A stretch of DNA of 64,000 nt, from positions 87,157,359 to 87,221,358 of the forward strand of contig NC_061118.1 in assembly GCF_002878395.1 (NCBI RefSeq), read 5' to 3'. The notes under the pieces were generated by a model. It did not search any database. It was not told the origin of the DNA and was given only the letters and a program-made list of their open reading frames with translations. Below, in pieces: positions 33,672 through 45,500 of this stretch (its first letter is position 1; each line of letters begins with the position of its first letter). Origin of the DNA: Capsicum annuum. Lineage: Eukaryota > Streptophyta > Magnoliopsida > Solanales > Solanaceae. The position numbers and the translations under genes were made by a program.

Positions 33672-33712
33672 AATAAAAGCTTCAAGTTTTCCCAAAAAAA
33701 AAAAAAAAAAAA
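33672..33712 (+). terminator. Viral poly(A) signal followed by an A19 run
   Basis: AATAAA at 33672-33677, then 16 nt, then 19 A residues (33694-33712) and directly the flank CTCTGGGG. The same signal on the left arm is followed by more sequence and only later by a run of 17. Confidence 0.65.
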
Positions 33713-34019
33713 CTCTGGGGAAAATATAAACTATAAGAATGATAACATGAAGAAACAGTAGGATAGAGGGAGTACTGAGTAGGCTTTTTACAAACTGATA
33801 AACAAAAAATCAAATCAAAAATTGAAAGTTTCACTGTTTTCTGTTTTTTTGAACTATTTTATTGAACTATTTTATTGAAATATACCTATTTTATTGAAAT
33901 ATCCGACTATTTTGGTATATATATATAACAGATATAAGTTTTAAGCTAACTACTTTAGTTTACTTTCTTAAAATATGAAGTTCCACTAATATGTTAGCTT
34001 TTAACATTTTAGAGCAATT

Positions 34020-34350
34020 GATTGTGGTAGCTTAATGATAAAGGCTAGTTCACCATGCAACAATGTCGCAGGTTCAATTCCTTAGTTAAGCAATTTTGAT
34101 GTTTTAGACTTTAAACTTGAAGTATTGAAAATAAAAACGAAAATGTTGCCCTACCCAGGATTCAATCCCGAGTCGCGTGGACGGATTTGCTGGCTCCTAC
34201 CAGCACAACCAAGGTGCACTTCTAATTTTCTTTGGGTGCACTATACCTATATCCTAATTTCTCAAGATATATACACATAATTTTTTTCAACGTTAGTGGG
34301 TGCACGTGCACCCCCGCCTATACATGTGGGTCCACCCCTGACCTCTTGAT
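34020..34350. mobile_element. SINE-like head and GGGTGCA interspersed repeat
   Basis: GTGGTAGCTTAATGATAAAGG and GGTTCAATTCC (34026-34082) resemble the A and B boxes of a tRNA-derived SINE. Further on, GGGTGCACGTGCACCCCC and a terminal GGGTCCACCCCTG (about 34290-34340) resemble a common Solanaceae repeat, also glimpsed near 25577. Whether these are one element or two is not clear. Confidence 0.35.
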
Positions 34351-34677
34351 AAATCACTTATTTATAATAAATATAAAATATTTTATTAATTTATTGTTAA
34401 TAAATATCTTTTGAAAAGATATTATAATTCTGTAATAATTTCTTAACTATGAAAAATTCAAAAGGTAAAAGTGAAAGAATATTAATTAATATCTTTTTTA
34501 TTATCTAAAACACTATTTATTTAGTAATAATAAAACACTATTTATTTAGTAATAAAATGAAAAGATTAAAATGTTAGTTATTTAGGAATACCAAAGAAAG
34601 GAATATTTGAGTTTTTATTTAAATTTGTCTCTTTCACTCCGAATCGTAAGAGTCACAAACTGAAAAGTTTAATATAT

Positions 34678-34887
34678 ACTCCCTCAATTTCATTTTAACA
34701 AACAAAAAGAGATTTATTATTTTTATAGTATTTTTTATTAAAAACTATATAAAATAAAATAATCAAATTAAAATTTCTAAAACCTTAATTTTTCTTAATA
34801 TTGTTTTTACTATTATTTAATTATATAAAGAATAATATCAAACTTAAATTTCTAAACTTAATTAATAAGTGAGGCAGAAAGAGTAAT
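34678..34887. mobile_element. Possible Stowaway-type MITE
   Basis: Starts TACTCCCTCAATTTC and ends in GAAAGAGTA, short and AT-rich with TA at both ends. The terminal match is only partial. Confidence 0.3.
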
Positions 34888-35309
34888 TTTAATTAAAATA
34901 ATTAATTCTCTTTTCTATATTCTGGTGAATTTGTTTATCGAATAACTTTAAACGGGTCAAAGATTTATTAAAAATAATATCTCTATCTTTACAAAATGGG
35001 ATCTTTATAAGATAGATAAAAATTTTATATATTATTTTTATCGCATTTTATCTCTGATATTATTGAATACGTTGTATATTTATGAAATAACTATGCTTGA
35101 AAATGAATTGATACAAATGAATCAACACACCATGCATGTTATAGAGAAGGCTAAATACATATACAGACCCCTTAACTATTTGACTTTTTTCTTATAGACA
35201 ACTCAATTAAGTCATGTACCTATTGAACCCTTTACTCCTTCACAAAATGTGTCAATTGAGCCCAATTGTGGACGTGGCGCTGACAAGGTGTGGCATGTGT
35301 AATACACTC

Positions 35310-35790
35310 TTCTAAAGGAGAGTGAGAAACCATAATTAATTAAAAAAATTAAACATAAAAAAATCCAACCAATAAAAAAAAACATATTAAAGAATTTTTT
35401 TTAAAAAAAAGAAGAAGAAAATAATCATCATCTTCTTCTCCATATCTTCTCTCCATCAATGACTTTTTTAAAAATCATTCATACATAAGTTGAGTGAGAA
35501 ACCATAATTAATCAACAAAATTGAACATAAAAACCCTCAACCAATAAAAAAAACACATTATAAAGAAAAAAAAAAAAATAGTCATGATCTTCTTCTTCAT
35601 ATCTTCTTCTCCATTAATGGCTTCTTTAAAAATCATTCATATATGAATTGAGTGAGAAACCATAATTAATGGTTTCTCCATGTCTTCTTCTCCATTAATA
35701 GCTTCTTTAAAAAACACATTGAAGAAATTTAAAAAATAAAAAATAAACATCATCTCTTTCTCCATATCTTCTTCTCCATTGATGGGGGAG
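35310..35790. repeat. Diverged tandem repeat, about 185-bp units
   Basis: GTGAGAAACCATAATTAAT recurs near 35325, 35490 and 35652, each followed by an A-rich run and TCTTCTTCTCCAT. Confidence 0.7.
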
Positions 35791-35799
35791 GGGGGGGGG

Positions 35800-36562
35800 T
35801 GATACGGGAATTCCTAGCTCGAGACCTTTCACACAAATCCAAGCACGTGAGTTGCAACGACTCCAAACCTTGTTCACATTCTTGGCTATGTGTGAGGCCC
35901 TTGTGAGCCCATCTAAGGGCCTATATTTAATAAAATGTAAAGAGACCCACCGAGACATCCCAACCCACCCACTTAAATGTCAAGGGTAATTTGGTCTTTG
36001 TCCCTCCTTTCTAAGTGACTATATAAGCGATGTAATAGGGCTAGTCTTGCTTTAGTTCATTCCTATTATTCAAGAAACAAAAACTTGTAAATTGTTTACT
36101 TCTCTTTCTCATCATTTGGAGGGGCCAAAACCAAATTCTCACTAGTAGAGTGATACTACTGTTGTATCTTGGCTAGAAACTAGGTTCTTGAGGTTCTTTG
36201 AGTTTCTCTTGGTCCAAGTAAGAACTTGATATTGATATTTATTAGTCTTAGGGTCCTTTCTCTTGTTAGGGTTCTTAGATTAATGAATATTATGTGTCAA
36301 GTTTCTATCTCTTTCTTTGTAAATCTTGTTAACATTATGTTGTTGAATATAAAAGTCTAGTGAAACCATATGGGGCTCTTTCGATTCACTAGCAATATTG
36401 TCTTTGTTGTTCTTGTTGTTAAACTCACTTTTCTAGTTCAAACAAGTATTGCAAGCCTAGTGAAGCCATGTGTGGCCATTTTCGATTCACTAGCACTTTG
36501 TTGTTCATCTTGTTGTTCTTGTGTTGGTTGGAATCTCTTGATACACACTTAGCATTGTATCA
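35800..36562 (+). mobile_element. Probable solo LTR inside the TIR element
   Basis: TGATACGGG at the left and TTGTATCA at the right give complementary TGATAC/GTATCA ends. Inside is a TATATAA (about 36020) with a T-rich leader and a duplicated block around CCTAGTGAAGCCATG (36350 and 36450). No clean 5-bp duplication: a G run is on the left and TGGAG on the right. Confidence 0.45.
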
Positions 36563-37134
36563 TGGAGGAGTTTTCCTTTTAGCAGTAGTACATATGTAAT
36601 ATTTAGAGATATGAAGAAGAAGAATAAGATACAATTTTTTTTTTACTTTCTGTGTTCAATCGACGAATGGGGCTGTTTGGAAGAGAAGAGTTGCTGGGGT
36701 GGGGTGTATTAGTTTATTTTTTTTAATTTAAATTTAATTGTATTAAAAATTTATTTGTATAATTATTTTAAGTTAAAATAACACGTGTCATTATTTGATT
36801 TGCCACTTTGCCACATCACTGGCGTGTGTATTACACACATTTTATAATTTTTGCCACGTCAGTAAATTGGGCTCAATTGATACGTTTTGTGAAGGATTAA
36901 AGGGTTCAATAGGTACATGTCCTAATTGAGGTGCCTATACGGGAAAGATTGAATAGTTGAGGGGCATGTATATGTATTCCGTCTATAAAGAACTTTACCT
37001 ATTCAATTTTTATGTCACACGACAAACAAGTATGGGTGTGGGGGTAAAGTATATATTTTATATTTGGGCCGCGAGTGTGAAAAACTCTTATATTTTTGGA
37101 AAAAAAAATTAACATTAACTTACTTTTATACTTA

Positions 37135-37574
37135 GGGGTCATTTGGTAGAGTGTATAAGAATAATGCAAAATATAGCATGTTAGTAAAGCTTGTATTAGT
37201 ATACTTATATTAGCTATGCTTGTGTTTTTCTTATGCAGTGTTTAGTTTAATATATTAAAAATAACATGAAATAAATAATTTCTAAAAAAATTACAAAAAT
37301 ATCCTCCATATATATGTTGGAAAGGATGTGGAAAATTTTTTGAGGTATAATAGTGTCTTTAATTATATTAATGCATGCATTGAATCCATTGCATTGTTGA
37401 TATTATGGATTTTGAGGTATTGGTAATACACACCTCAATACACAATATAGTACTATATAACTAATGTAGACATTAATTATACATAGGGCAAAAAAGTATA
37501 GCAAACAAGGTATTAGTGGTACACATTAAACTAATGCATGCATTAACTTTCCAATACACTCTACCAAACGACCC
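37135..37574. mobile_element. MITE, GGGTCGTTTGGTAG ends
   Basis: 440 bp with terminal inverted repeats GGGTCATTTGGTAGAGTGTA and GGGTCGTTTGGTAGAGTGTA (the latter read on the other strand). Flanks are TTA (left) and TTG (right). Harbinger-like. Confidence 0.7.
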
Positions 37575-37576
37575 TT

Positions 37577-38525
37577 GAGTGTGTTTGACAGGAAGGAAAA
37601 TATTTTCTCTAAAATTTTTGTCAATTTTTTAATGTTTAAATGACTTAAATATTTTGGAAATGTATTTCAAATTAACTTATTTTTCTTAAATTTAAGAAAA
37701 GTGATTTTTCTTCAAAAAATAAAAAAAAAAACATCACTCTCATGTTGAAGTTCATATAACTCTCAAAATCATTCACCCCTATCCCAATCCTCAATCCTCT
37801 ACCACCTCCACCTCCCCCCAACCCATCCAAAAGAAATCTTAAATCTTTTACCCATCTCCTACCTCGACCCCCACCCCTACTAGCCCCCCTCAAAAAATAT
37901 ATTTAATTTTTATAAAAATTTAAACTTTTTCCTTACCCAAACCCCTATCCTCCCCCACTATACCAGCCCCCATCCCCCGCCTTAAAAAAACTATTTTTTA
38001 AATTTTCTTTTTAAAAGAAAAAATTAATTTTTTCTTACCTCATCCTCACTTCTCCACCCCGACCCCCACTCCCTACTCCCCCCCTCCAAAAAAAAAGTAT
38101 TTTAAAAAATAAAAACTTTTTCCCCTACCACCTACCCTCATTGTTTTTTTGTTAAATATACCAATACTTTAGCTACTATTTTTCTACTTGCATAACGAAC
38201 ACAAAAATATAAGTAAGAAATAACTTATTTTCCTAAAAAATATTTTCCTCCCTCGTATCGGAAATACCATTAAAAAATATTTTTTGAGGTCAAAAATTAT
38301 TTTTTTAAAAATATTTTCTACTCTTTAATTAAACACTAAAATATATTTTCTGAAAAATATTTTTTCCGTTCATCAATCAAACACTAAAAAATATTTTTCG
38401 AAAAAATATTTTTTACTCAACAACCAAATTCTAAAAAATAAGTAAAAAATCAACTTATTTTTTATAAAAATATTTTTTAGAAAAATTCCGTGGAAAATAT
38501 TTTCCTCTCGTACCAAACACACCCT
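37577..38525. mobile_element. MITE, GTGTGTTTG ends
   Basis: Inverted termini GAGTGTGTTTGACAGGAAGG and, on the other strand, GGGTGTGTTTGGTACGAGAG, each followed by AAAATATTTTC. About 950 bp, AT-rich with C-runs, no gene. It directly abuts the preceding MITE. Confidence 0.65.
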
Positions 38526-38924
38526 TTATTATAGTCTCCTTGATGACGGGAAAAAGGAGTACCCCATTTCTAAAACTCAGAAGAACTGAGGTGCTCCTAA
38601 CAAGATAAATTGTCAATCCCAATTGTTTAATACTACGACTAGTTATTCTAAGTGATAATTTTATTCTTTTATTTTGTTTTAAAGTAAGTGATGCTTCATA
38701 TAATCAAAATATTAATATTTTTTTTATTCTTATTTAAAAGAATAAAATCTACATAATTAAAAATCTACTAAAAAAACTACATATCTTTTCAAGGTATGTT
38801 TATATAAACACATTTATTTTCTAGTAGTGAGTAATTTTTTTAATGGATGTACTCAAAGCTAAATACATCACATATTTTGGTACAAAGTGAGTAACATTTT
38901 CGGGTCGATTGGTTGTTGATTTGT

Positions 38925-40115
38925 AGTTACACGGGCAAATTAATTAAGGATGACAAAATAGTTTCAAAACTAAAAAAGAGTGACGCAAGTCTTAAATATT
39001 GAATAGAGGTGATAATTTTAAAATTAGTATTAATGACACTAATTTTAAAACACTCAAGTTTTATTATTTACACAAAGATCCCCACACCATATTTACACAA
39101 AGATCCCTACATCATGACCACCACTCCTCCTCCACACCTTTTTTGCTGTTGCCGCCACCTCCTGTTCTTCCACTATCACTATCACTACCATTGTCACCTC
39201 CTCCAAATTCACCATTATTTCCTCCCTCTACGTAACTATCGCCTATTTTTCTTCTTTCTCCTTCACCACCGTTACTATCAACACCGCAACAAATGTCATC
39301 TTCTCATTCAACGTCACCACAACACTACCACCTCCCCTTTTACCATAAATATCACTTTTTCGTGGGCTCCTCCTCCAACCACATATTTTTTCAGAAATTA
39401 AGTAAGTATCGAAGTTGCTGTAGCAACTATCGAAGTTGCTGTAGCAACTATCGATGTTGCTGCAGCAACAGTCAAAGTTGTTGGAGCAACTATCAAAGTT
39501 GTTATAGCAACTATCGAAGTTGCTGCAGCAACGTCGACTATTCAACAGTTGCTGCAACAACTTCGATAATTATTGTAACACAGCAACTAAGAGTACTTAT
39601 TGTAGCAATTACCGTAACTGTTGTAGCAGCTATGATAGTTCTGAAGCACCTCTCATAGTTGCTAAATTTGCTAAATTATTTCTTTATTCATTTTTAAAAG
39701 AAATTAAAAAAATTCTTTTCAAACTTCTCAACTTTTCTTTAGAAAATAGTCCATGAAAATTAAAAAAAGAAGAAGAATGAAATGAAAAGAGAAAGAAAAA
39801 AAGAAGAGAAGATGGAAGAAGAGGAAAATCTAGAGAGAGAAAAAAATAAAAAGAAGAAGATGGAGGAGAAAGAAATTTGGAGAGAGAAAAAGGAAAAATA
39901 GATGAAAGATAAAAAAGAGGAAAAATTTTAAAATTTAAAATTTGAAGTTGGTGGACTTTTGAAAAGTTTAAAGAGTTTAAAAAATTAAATTTTACACTCA
40001 ATTTATTTTAATTACTAATTAAAAAGAATTTGACTTGAGTTGGTCAAAGTTATCACCAATTTTAATTTTAAAACTTATTTGTCACCTCATACTTAATTTT
40101 CTCGAGTTACACACC
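38925..40115. mobile_element. TIR element carrying a 21-bp minisatellite
   Basis: The left end (GTTACACGGGCAAATTAATT) and the reverse complement of the right end (GTAACTCGAGAAAATTAAG) align for about 60 bp, including the following GACAAA-TAGTTT-AAAA block. It contains C-rich, minisatellite and AG-rich sections. The ORFs at 38999-39658 look like translated repeats rather than a gene. Confidence 0.45.
39403..39545. repeat. 21-bp minisatellite with palindromic core
   Basis: Units of GTTGCTGTAGCAACTATCGA type repeat about six times, then degrade to about 39660. Each unit holds GTTGCTnnAGCAAC, its own reverse complement. The plus strand translates to a repeating C-S-N-Y-R-S-C peptide. Confidence 0.85.
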
Positions 40116-40120
40116 TACTC

Positions 40121-40253
40121 CCTCCGCTCCAAACTTTAAAGTAGCAAATGAGCAATATTGACGAATTATCATTCAATTAATGTTATTAGCTAACTTTCTT
40201 AAAAGGCATGAAATGCCTAAAAAATTTGTTTATTTTGGATTAGAGACAGTAAT
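40121..40253. mobile_element. Possible Stowaway MITE
   Basis: Starts TACTCCCTCCGCTCC, a classical Stowaway end. The other end is degenerate (TTAGAGACAGTA). Confidence 0.4.
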
Positions 40254-40255
40254 AG

Positions 40256-41640
40256 TGGTGCAGATATTAATTATGTACAGTTTAATTATTTAGTCATTAA
40301 TTATTTTATTTGTATTCTACATAAAATTATAAATTAATTGGCTCATAAATCATACAAATTTTAGTTGTGCAGGATTGTTAATTAGTAACCAAATATCATA
40401 CTTGGTGTGTGTATGGGTCAGGACACTGTTATAGTAAAAAGAGAAGGCCATACGAATGCATGTGGCTAACTCAACTGAAACGAACAACTTTCACGATTCG
40501 AGAAGAGTGAAGGAAACCTTCCTTGATATGTCATGAAAAGCTTCGGTGTTTGCCTAACACAAGGTTGGGTTTTCGGAAGAAAGTTCATTACGAGAATAAC
40601 ACCACACAACTGGAGATGCTCATAATGATCCTTGAAAGCCTAATAATTAATTACAATCTCACACTGACCTGTATCAATCAACTTTAAGTGAGGCATCATA
40701 GCATAGACACTGGCTATATGATAGCCTTTTCAGTGTCCAACATGCCCTCGTTTCATATTAGGTCAACGATTCAATATTTACAGCCTATAAAAGGAGGCCC
40801 TGAAGATGATAGAGATAATTATAATCACCATTATCAGAACAATCCCACGAAGCTTTGTATTATTCTCTTGTTTCCCTTCCCAGAGGATTCCCATATAGGA
40901 AGCTTTAAACCTCCCCCCTCATGCTTGTATTATCCCTATGCTTTTATAAGATGTTATATTGTATTGAACCACGATCTTAGAGTTTTATCCCAGAGAAAAT
41001 GAATTTAATTGGCCTTAGTCTTCTTTCTTTTAACCCCGTTAAAAAATATATTGTTACCAAATAATGATTTTTTTGATAAATAATTTATAATTGTCCGCAG
41101 GAATAGGATATTGTCGTGCTATTCAGATATATTATTCTAGCCCATTGCTAGACCATCAAGGACTTCCTTCTGGAAAGATATCGCCATATTTGGGACTTAA
41201 ATGGTGGACATCAACCAATCCCCATTTCAACATCCGATGCCCATAAGTTTTTGATGGCTAGCAAAATTTATGGATGTGTCGAGAAAAAACACCCTCAAGG
41301 ATAAGGGTTAGGCCAAAGGTGAGGATATGGACGATAATAGAAGTCAAACTCGTGCCTTACCTTGAAATCTAACTGAATAAAGAAACGTGCCTTGATGACT
41401 CCAAAGACAAATAAGTTAAGAAAGTACACGTAGCTATGTATTGAGGGTGATTAGTCTCCATAGTACCTAACTTAAACCAATCAGTGGATTGTCAAAAATA
41501 TTGGAAGCACCTCAAAAGATAAGCTACTGGGATCAAGGCAAGGATTAATGCTTAAAATCTAGGGGCAATGCTCAGGCTGAAATTGAAGGTGGGAGCAAAC
41601 AAGTTCCTATACTATAGATGTCGAAATCTTTTAGAGCCTT
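40256..41640. other. No gene recognised; promoter-like fragment at 40780-40990
   Basis: GCCTATAAAAGGAGGCC at about 40784, followed by leader-like sequence and, 200 bp on, a T-rich region, resembles the promoter/R region of a pararetrovirus or LTR. No coding sequence of either is nearby. Confidence 0.35.
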
Positions 41641-42519
41641 ATCAATCAGAGTAGCTAGATGTAAATTGGACAGAGTACAACCTTGCAAAGTACCTGGTGT
41701 GACCATACAATGCTCATAGGCAGCAACACAAACTTTAGTAAAAAATGCATGCATTTTTTAAAATTAAAGACGTGCTTGCAGCCTAATTTATTAAAAAAGA
41801 AACAAACCCAATTTTTGTATTTACAAATCGGGCCCAATAGTGACCCGGTCCATGATCAAAACAAATACACAAAAGGAAATATCTACAACAAGAACAAACT
41901 CGATGTAGATGAGATTTGGGATAAGATGTACGCAGTCCATACCTCTGCTCTAGAGAAGTAGAGACAGAATTAAAAAGACCAGCTCCATTTTCATCTTCCT
42001 CCATCAAAGCTCCATTTTCATTTGTTGTAGAAATGCCAAGATGATGAAGTGTTGTGTGTTGTGAAATCCATTGCATATCGAAGCTCTAGACCTCTAAGAT
42101 AACTATCTTCTTTGTTTACTCCGGTCAGATACTCATTGTTGTTCGAGCTTCTTAACGTCTTTGAATCTGGAATTCTACATTTCATCATTTTAATTTTGCT
42201 ATGATATATGCTACCCTTACTTCTTATTAAGAAATTGGATCTATCTAGCTGAATGTAACATAATTTTAGTAAGTAGCTTTGAATCAATTACACTTCAGCT
42301 CACCTAAATCTCTCACCAGGTGCTGTGTAATCGATTCCAATGGAATATAACTCCAAGTACTTAACTTTATGTTATTTCATGTTAGATAAATCTCCAATTT
42401 TTCCAGCAAAATGAATATTACTAGTTTGTAGATTTACTTCTTCCTTTGCAAAAAAATGAACTTCTTAGAGATTAATACCACCTTAACAATAGTTGAAGCA
42501 AATCGACAATAAATAGTAA
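41641..42519. other. No gene recognised; SINE-like motif near 41925
   Basis: CAACAAGAACAA followed by GTACGCAGTCCATACCTCTG (about 41890-41950) resembles the Solanaceae SINE tail motif, diverged. The remainder shows nothing. Confidence 0.35.
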
Positions 42520-45500
42520 CATTTGAAATCCCTTTATTAACCTGTACATTCCAAATCAGCTTTTGTGTTTACACTTTGTGGTTCTTTTGAGCCTCTCCTG
42601 TGTGATTACCTTACTGTCCTTGGGAGTTTTGAGTGATGAATTAAGATCCTGTGTTAATCTGGTGCTTGCTGTTTCATCTTCCTGACTCTAATATATGGAA
42701 TCTGCTGCTTATCTTGTATAGTAATTACCTTAGCTTTCCTAGGTAGCTCCATGAAAGTGTTAAAGTTAACTGTACCTGCAAAACTAAAACACAAGTTAGA
42801 CAAACAATCTGCCAGTGAGTTTCCTTCTTTGTAGATATGTTGTACTTTGATTAATTCATCCTCCATCATTTATTGAATTCTTCTAATAATTCCAATCATG
42901 CTTGAAGGAACCTCTCATTCCCCTTTCACCATCTTAGCCAGTGTAAATGAATCAATTTCAATTTGTAAAGACAACAAATGATACTGAAAACAGTAACTAC
43001 ATCCTTCTATCATGGCTAGTGCTTCTGCATAAATGCTTGTATTTTCTTGAATCTATTTACATGAAGCATAAACCAGAACACCCTTATCATTTCTAATACA
43101 AAAAGCTATGGAACTTGCTCCAGAATTTCCTTTTGAAGTGCCATCAGTGTTGCACTTATACCATCCTTGAGCATGTTTTCTCCATTCCACCACCTCTATT
43201 TGTTCTCTCTGCCTATAATTTGCAAAAATTCAGCCAACAAGAGCCATCTATTAGGGATTTCCTTTAGCCAGGGATACTTCACTAGGGTCAAATTATGTAG
43301 ATTTTCATCAATTTCATAAATGACCCTATTCATTGACATGGAAGCTCCATGATTTATCCTATTTCTTCTTTTCCATAGCTGCCAATATATGAAACCTGGA
43401 ATAGCTTCAGCAATTGGTTTAATTCTATCCTCAAAATTAGTGCCCTACCATTTTGTCAATTCTTGATAACACTGTACACAAGGTCCTTCAACTCCTACAC
43501 TCAAAGCATAATAATTTCACACTCTTGATGCAAAATTACTAGTGACAAAAAGATGGTGTACAATTTCTAGATGAGGGGACACACAACACCTGCATCTAGA
43601 AACTAAGTTTATACCACATCTTTATAGTATTTCATCGACAGGAATTTTAAATTTCCACAATCTCCATAAGAAAAAATTTATCTTTAAAGGAACTCCTTTA
43701 CTCCATATATACCTCCAGTGATCCTCTTTTACCGGTTTGTTTCTTAATAATTGATAGGCACTAGAAACTGTGAACTTACCATTATTTGTTGGCATCCACC
43801 AAGGCAAATCCCATGGTAAAGCATTGGGACTGATACTAATATTATGTATAATGTATTAAATTGTGTTTGGTGGAAGCACTGACTGCATTTTTTGAATATC
43901 CCATTTACCACCTATAATCAGCTTTACCTTCCTCTCCATTAATAGGAAATTCATGATCAACCACATAATACAGAGCACCTAACTTTTACCAATTATCAAA
44001 CCAAATATTAGATGAACCCACAGTTGGTTCCCACCAAATTTCTTGTTCAATATTATCTGTTGTCTCTCGCATTTTCTTCCAAACTTGAGATCCACTCTTC
44101 CATTGAACTATTGTTGGGATAAGTTTCTTACAGTACTTATTCCACATATAGTCAGTCCATAAAGATCTAGTAGTTCTGAATATCCACCATAATTTGCAAA
44201 CATAGCCTTCGAAATGTCAAACATGTCCCTGAATCCCACCCCTCCTTTATTCTTTGGGAAACACATCTTATCCTATGCCATCCAGTGCTTCTCTGTCCTT
44301 CATCCTTTGTACTCCACAGAAACCTATTAAATATCTTATGTAGATCCTTTATAATGCACTTTGGGGGAAACACTGCAGATAACAAATACAAAAGCAGACT
44401 TTGTAGTACACTAGTAATTAAAACTGTTTTCCTACCAAATGATAGAAGCTTGCCTTTCCAGTTCTGTAACCTATTTTTCACCTTCTTGATTAGTGCATAA
44501 TATTCTTTTCTTTTCCTTGCATGGGTGATTGGACAACCCAAATATTGAATAGGCCAGTTTCCCTGATTAAAGCCAGTTATTTCTTTCACTTCATTCATCA
44601 AAGAAACTGCAACTTTCTTGTACATATAAAAAGAGCTTTTACTCTCATTAATTAACTGGCCAGATTTATGTTGATATCCTTTCAAAACACTCATAATCAA
44701 ATTTAAAGATGTTTTGTGTGCAGAAGTAAAGATTATTGTATCATCTGGATATGCAAGATGATTATGTTTCCTACTCCATTTAGGAAACCCATACCCTTTA
44801 TACAATCCATCTTCAAACAAAGCATTAAGGGACCTTGATAACACTTCAACTATCAGAATAAAAGAGCTAGTGAAAGAGGATCACCCTATTTCAAACCTCT
44901 TGTTGAATGGAAAAAACCTTGTGACTGGTCGTTAATGATGATAGAGTACTAATTATTTGCTACCAACCTCCAAATCATATCTATGAATATTTCTGCAAAT
45001 CCCATTTTTCTCATCACCTTAGTCATGTAAAGCCATGATACCCTATCATAAGCCGTAGACATATCCAATTTTAAAATCACATTAGCTGGTTTTCCTCTCA
45101 ATCTGATGTCTGATATTATCTCCCATGTCAAAAGCACATTCTCAATAATACTCCTTCCTTTGACAAAGCCTGACTGATTGCAGGAGATTAATTTTGGGAG
45201 AATTACTTCCAGTCTATCATGAATTACCCTATAGATAACCTTATTAATGAAATTTCTCAAGCTTATAGGTCTAAGGTTTGAAAAGTTTTCCACCATCTCA
45301 TTTTTAGGGATTAAAACCAAGTTTGTGTGAGTAATATTTATTACCCTCACAAAAACTTCTTACTAACTGTAAAGCATCCTTCCCCACAATAACCCAACAT
45401 TGTTGATAAAACAGCCCTGAAAAACCATCTGGCCCATATGTACTATAGCCATTGAAAGAGAAAACTACATGTTTCACCTCTTCAAGTGTTGGTTCTGCCA

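Larger units (their letters stand above)
26026..33906 (-). mobile_element. Endogenous pararetrovirus (Caulimoviridae, solendovirus-like) in a fold-back locus
   Basis: Minus strand: truncated/rearranged 5' side, polyprotein (32902-28415), small ORF (28383-28315), TAV (28308-27115), promoter with TATA (26799-26793), AATAAA near 26650, then about 377 bp of further leader-like viral or flanking sequence to a T17 run at 26240-26256. An inverted near-identical copy of the TAV end, promoter region and host flank lies at 32974-33906. The gene order and the join of CP, protease, RT and RNase H in one ORF next to TAV fit the solendovirus-type endogenous viruses of Solanaceae; genus is an inference. A movement protein and other 5' genes are absent. 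Confidence 0.88.
32974..33906. repeat. Right arm of the pararetrovirus inverted repeat
   Basis: Inverted copy of the left arm: end of TAV (to the stop at 33213), 3' non-coding and promoter region, AATAAA at 33672, an A19 run (33694-33712), then about 194 bp of the same non-viral flank. At its inner end AGAT is shared by the palindrome side and the TAV side, a possible microhomology join. Confidence 0.9.
35149..36983. mobile_element. Long-TIR element (non-autonomous MULE-like), 9-bp duplication
   Basis: Inverted termini of about 160 bp (35149-35310 against 36820-36983), beginning GGCTAAATACATATACAG and GACGGAATACATATACATG. Flanks TATAGAGAA (35140-35148) and TATAAAGAA (36984-36992) match at 8 of 9 positions. 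Long TIRs and a 9-bp duplication fit a Mutator-like element. No transposase. Inside are diverged tandem repeats (35310-35790) and a probable solo LTR. Confidence 0.72.

Noticed and set aside
34026..34085. Functional tRNA gene
   Set aside because: A- and B-box-like motifs are present, but no cloverleaf could be drawn; treated as a SINE-like head.
39009..39658. Cys/Ser-rich repeat protein ORFs
   Set aside because: They read through the minisatellite and C-rich repeats in several frames with equal ease; not a gene.
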